A stretch of DNA of 64,000 nt, from contig MLAK01001037.1 in assembly GCA_001839685.1 (NCBI GenBank), positions 88,296 to 152,295 of the forward strand, read 5' to 3'. The notes beneath the pieces were generated by a model, which saw only the letters and a list, made by a program, of their open reading frames with translations, did not search any database and was not told the origin of the DNA. Shown here in pieces: positions 60,848 to 64,000 of the stretch; position 1 is the stretch's first letter, and each line of letters begins with the position of its first letter. The position numbers and the translations under genes were made by a program. The DNA is from Tritrichomonas foetus (taxonomy: Eukaryota; Parabasalia; Tritrichomonadida; Tritrichomonadidae).

Positions 60848-61887
60848 TGTCGTTGTGGAAGTTTGAGAAACTATCTCAAATCTTCTCAAAATTTTCTTTC
60901 TTTACATTTTCGATATAAAATTTCTCAATTCCTATCGAAATAATTTACCAATTACACTCAATATATTTTACATTTTCTGAGATTTTCAGATCATAATTTC
61001 ATTAAATCGAAATAAAGTTGACCCAAAAATATTTACAATTTGAAAATTTTTTATTGAACATTTTGATAATAAATTGTATCATTCTAATGATAAGAAAGAT
61101 TTTCTTTTCATTGGAAAACCAATGATAGCGTGATTACAAATTTCTTGTTATCTGTCTATAGAAAAATGGATAACACAGTGTGATTCAGACCAGATATCAA
61201 TTTTTTCATTCTGTAATTTGAAGTTTTATCTATTGAAATGATTAATTTTTCTAAATCATATTGAAATCAGGATATTTAATTTGAATAAAAAAATGAACAA
61301 TAACCCATTTTTTGTTTACCTAATTGAACATCATTTCCAATTTTTCAAATCTTATATGGTTGGAAATTGATTACATTTGAATTTTTTTCTATGATTAATT
61401 ATTCGCGATTTAGTGAGTTCTATTAAAATATAATAATACTTTGCGGAATTCAAAAGTTTATTTACTCCTTTTTGAATCAATCACTCCTTTTAATAGAAAT
61501 ATACGCATATTTGAAATGTTTCACCTATTTAAGTAAAACGTTCATAAATACATCCAGAATGTGAACTTTGAACATTGTTCGGAATAATTTATTCTATTTC
61601 ATTCACAAAAGAAAATATTTATTTCAATACTCTGAATATTGAAACAAAATAATTTTATCGTTCATATTTTTCAATGTGTTATTTCATGTATTTGTGAGAA
61701 TAGAAAAATTGACTAGTTACAAATTCATAACACAGTTTGTTGCTTGATGAAGACGACTTAATCAAGATTCAGTTAGTGTACTTTAGAATTTCAACAATTT
61801 CGGGAATAAAAATGCTCAATAATTATTTTAATATCATAACATGAAAAAGATTAATAATGATTCGTAATAATTCATAATTGTCCAGAA
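60848..61887. other. Intergenic, ~1 kb
   Basis: AT-rich spacer between two minus-strand genes, with no ORF, repeat or RNA gene that I can support. Confidence 0.55.
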
Positions 61888-63606
61888 TTATTCATTCGAT
61901 AAACGAATAAAAAATTCTATTTCATTTATGATTTTTCTCACTCGTATCATATCTTCAGGCGATAAATAGTGAATTGCGGCTTTATGAATCCTAAAAATAA
62001 CTCCATTTTTATCAATCAAGTTAGTGTCGCATCTTCCTGATTTAATAAGTAATTCAACAATCTCTATCTTTTGAGAAAGAGCAGCTAAATGAAGGGGTGT
62101 TTGTTTATCTTCATTTAAAATATTAATGTTAGTTCCAGCAAAACTTAATAATGCTTTTACATAAGCAATTTTCCCATCATAACAAGCATAATGAAGAACA
62201 GTTGATTCATTATTAATGAAATAGTTTACATTTATTCTATCTTTTCCATATTTCAACAATAATTTAAAAACATCAAACAAATCATGTTCATAAGCATAAG
62301 ATAAAGGTATTTGATGATTTTGAATATCGTTGATATCGATTAATTGAGGATATTTCAATAATAATTTCAGTGTTTCATGGTTAGCTGTCCCATAAGTATA
62401 ATGAAATGGAACATTAAAATTGATTATGCGATGTTTACTATATAATGGATGATCCAAAAATAACTTTACAATTTCAATTTTGTTTTTGGTAACAGAAAGT
62501 TGAAAGCCTTCAAGAAGCATGATGTTAATATCATTATTAGATGAATCTATTGGATTTATATTTAAATCTAGAATAGTTTTAATCATTTTATAATTATTGC
62601 TGTTAATTGCTGGCACTAAAAACATTAAATATTTTCGATCATATGAATTAGACCGATGATATTTTAACATATTGAGAAAAGCAGTATTATTTATTTTATA
62701 ATCAGTAAAAATCTCAGAATCATGAATTGGAACACATAATAAAGATTTAAAGATCTCAAAAGAAATATTATATCTCTTTTTCTCTATTTTTCTTATGTAT
62801 CTAGCATCTGTTAAACATGATATCACAAACTCCTCTTGTGAAACATACTTGTTTATAATTTCAAAATTATTTGAATTTATAGCTTCTTTCAGACATTCAT
62901 GAGGAAATGTGATCAATAAAGTACTGAGAAAATAATTAACTAAGTCATTTCGATGGTATTTAATTGCGTATCTTAAACATTGGACATCAAAAAGATTCTT
63001 TTCCTTTTGCTCAATGAGATGTATAATTTCATAGGAACCACCAACAATTGCATAAATCGAAATATTTGGTGGAAGATTCTCTAATTGCAAAAACATAAAT
63101 CTAAATATTTTAATTGATTGATGCAATGCAGCAAATTCAATTAATGTTGGTTCGTCTTGTAAATCAATGATATCATTTTGATAAAGTCTGGTATTGAAAC
63201 TGGTGTTTGTATTTGAAAGAAAGTCTTGAAATTCAGTTATCATATCATTTTTAATAAGTTTCTTCAGTTTTGTATGGACATCAGCTGAATTAGATTCAGA
63301 TTTTCTGATCTCGAATATATTAATGCCAAGACATGGATCAAGGTTTTCAAAAAGATCTTTTGAATATAAAAAAAGATAAAAAGATTTAAAAAGTTTCCTT
63401 TTACGTGGCATTGCAAAAGAAATACATGCCAACAAACATACAAACTTACTTGTAGATTCTGTTGTTTCAAACTGATTTAAAGATAATAAATAATCATAGA
63501 AATCAGGAAATTCTCCTTTATATTTGAGTGACCACAATTTGTGTTGAAGTAATTCCATATGATTGAAATCATCCTGACATAATTTCAAAGCCTCAGTATA
63601 ATTCAT
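61888..63606 (-). CDS. Trichomonad-type ankyrin-repeat protein (DUF3447-like N-terminus)
   Basis: 572 residues, intact, unlike the related gene at 51374. The first ~230 residues are helical and Phe/Leu-rich (start MNYTEALKLCQDDFNHMELL), with a DUF3447-like block at ~165-225 (PTLIEFAALHQSIKIFRFMF ... SYEIIHLIEQK). Ankyrin repeats follow, best at ~450-530 (STVLHYACYDGKIAYVKALL and QTPLHLAALSQKIEIVELLI). No kinase, signal or membrane domain. Members are very numerous in trichomonads and probably bind partner proteins; the specific role is unknown. Confidence 0.85.
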   Translation of the reverse strand: MNYTEALKLCQDDFNHMELLQHKLWSLKYKGEFPDFYDYLLSLNQFETTESTSKFVCLLACISFAMPRKRKLFKSFYLFLYSKDLFENLDPCLGINIFEIRKSESNSADVHTKLKKLIKNDMITEFQDFLSNTNTSFNTRLYQNDIIDLQDEPTLIEFAALHQSIKIFRFMFLQLENLPPNISIYAIVGGSYEIIHLIEQKEKNLFDVQCLRYAIKYHRNDLVNYFLSTLLITFPHECLKEAINSNNFEIINKYVSQEEFVISCLTDARYIRKIEKKRYNISFEIFKSLLCVPIHDSEIFTDYKINNTAFLNMLKYHRSNSYDRKYLMFLVPAINSNNYKMIKTILDLNINPIDSSNNDINIMLLEGFQLSVTKNKIEIVKLFLDHPLYSKHRIINFNVPFHYTYGTANHETLKLLLKYPQLIDINDIQNHQIPLSYAYEHDLFDVFKLLLKYGKDRINVNYFINNESTVLHYACYDGKIAYVKALLSFAGTNINILNEDKQTPLHLAALSQKIEIVELLIKSGRCDTNLIDKNGVIFRIHKAAIHYLSPEDMIRVRKIINEIEFFIRLSNE

Positions 63607-63750
63607 TTATTTGGACAAGTTTTATCAATGAAATAATGATATTGATGAAAAATGAATCAAACAAACTAATTCAATCAGGTTATTGAAAATTTGAAATCTG
63701 CAACGATAAAGATTTACATCAACCATTGAGACCGTTTAAAGCATCAAAAA
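63607..63750. promoter_or_regulatory. Divergent promoter, 144 bp
   Basis: The only space between the divergent ankyrin gene and the next plus-strand gene. On the minus strand a TCATT at 63627-63631, about 21 nt before the ankyrin ATG, is a candidate initiator. Confidence 0.4.
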
Positions 63751-64000
63751 ATGGAGTTTGATTTTATATTAAATTCCTTTGATTTTGACCGCCCAGGTCT
63801 TGAAAACGAATTTTTGTATCCTCCATATAGACTTGCATCACAACGCTACATCGGAATCGGCGACCAAAGAATTACGATAAATAATGATGACTCCTTTTTC
63901 ACCCCTGATGTTCTCAGAATCGATCCAACACCGCCAACGACAATGATTGCACCAATACGTGATTTGCTTACAGGTGAAATTTCAGAGTATCGTGATATTC
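63751..64000 (+). CDS. Hypothetical protein, N-terminus only
   Basis: The frame is open from ATG at 63751 to the window edge (83 codons). It begins MEFDFILNSFDFDRPGLENE and continues with FLYPPYRLASQRYIGIGDQR and a Pro-rich stretch. The composition is normal for a real protein and G+C rises at the start codon as in other genes here. Too short to classify. Confidence 0.6.
   Translation, partial: MEFDFILNSFDFDRPGLENEFLYPPYRLASQRYIGIGDQRITINNDDSFFTPDVLRIDPTPPTTMIAPIRDLLTGEISEYRDI

Noticed and set aside
60848..60889. 14-residue upstream extension of the BART-domain protein
   Set aside because: It begins with TTG; the ATG at 60847 is the natural start.

Overview
The window reads as chromosomal DNA of a flagellated parabasalid protist, most likely a trichomonad of the Tritrichomonas/Trichomonas type. 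The support is: AT-rich intergenic DNA around long, nearly intron-free genes; one 13.8-kb uninterrupted exon for an axonemal dynein heavy chain; a multi-membrane PAS plus nucleotidyl-cyclase protein; ankyrin proteins with the long helical N-terminus common in trichomonads; and two introns, one with the trichomonad-style GTATGT donor and ACTAAC..CAG acceptor. Species is an inference from family knowledge; no database search was possible.

Layout. 1-2327 (-) is the open 5' part of a Glu/Gln-rich repeat protein. 2830-5547 (-) is an exportin-like karyopherin. 5548-7569 is non-coding with a possible coding remnant. 7570-8223 (+) is a longin-domain membrane protein. 9160-14829 (-) is a Furry-like giant protein. 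15788-17748 (+) is a MARK/SNF1-like kinase split by a 632-nt intron. 17963-18319 is an 18-bp tandem array carrying a sequencing-adapter artefact. 18423-18797 (-) is MBF1. 19111-20865 (-) is a low-complexity, partly FG-containing protein. 21040-22469 (+) is a broken ubiquitin-like gene. 23413-24378 (+) is a monoglyceride-lipase-like hydrolase and 25028-26182 (+) a second protein kinase. 26183-29213 holds minisatellites and decayed ORFs, one resembling a viral-type/Maverick DNA polymerase B. Then come a hypothetical gene (29214-29984, -), an SPT5-like KOW protein (30339-31967, +), a Noc1/Mak21/CEBPZ ribosome-assembly factor (32260-34020, +), and an acidic-tailed hypothetical (34285-35382, -).

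37124-50950 (+) is the dynein heavy chain, closest in my reading to the inner-arm I1/f 1-alpha (DNAH10) group. It is followed by a broken ankyrin gene (51374-53407, +), an NTF2-like gene with a 26-nt intron (53814-54268, -), and the PAS/cyclase protein (54479-59560, +). The last two share a 210-bp divergent promoter containing a 17-bp tandem repeat. A BART-domain protein (60128-60847, -), an ankyrin protein (61888-63606, -) and the open 5' end of an unknown gene (63751-64000, +) close the window.

There is no operon logic. The set is ordinary eukaryotic housekeeping (nuclear transport, ribosome assembly, transcription elongation, signalling, flagellar motility) with trichomonad-specific expanded families between. 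The points most worth a second look are the 26-nt intron, the catalytically degenerate cyclase, the promoter repeat, and the mate-pair adapter left in the assembly.
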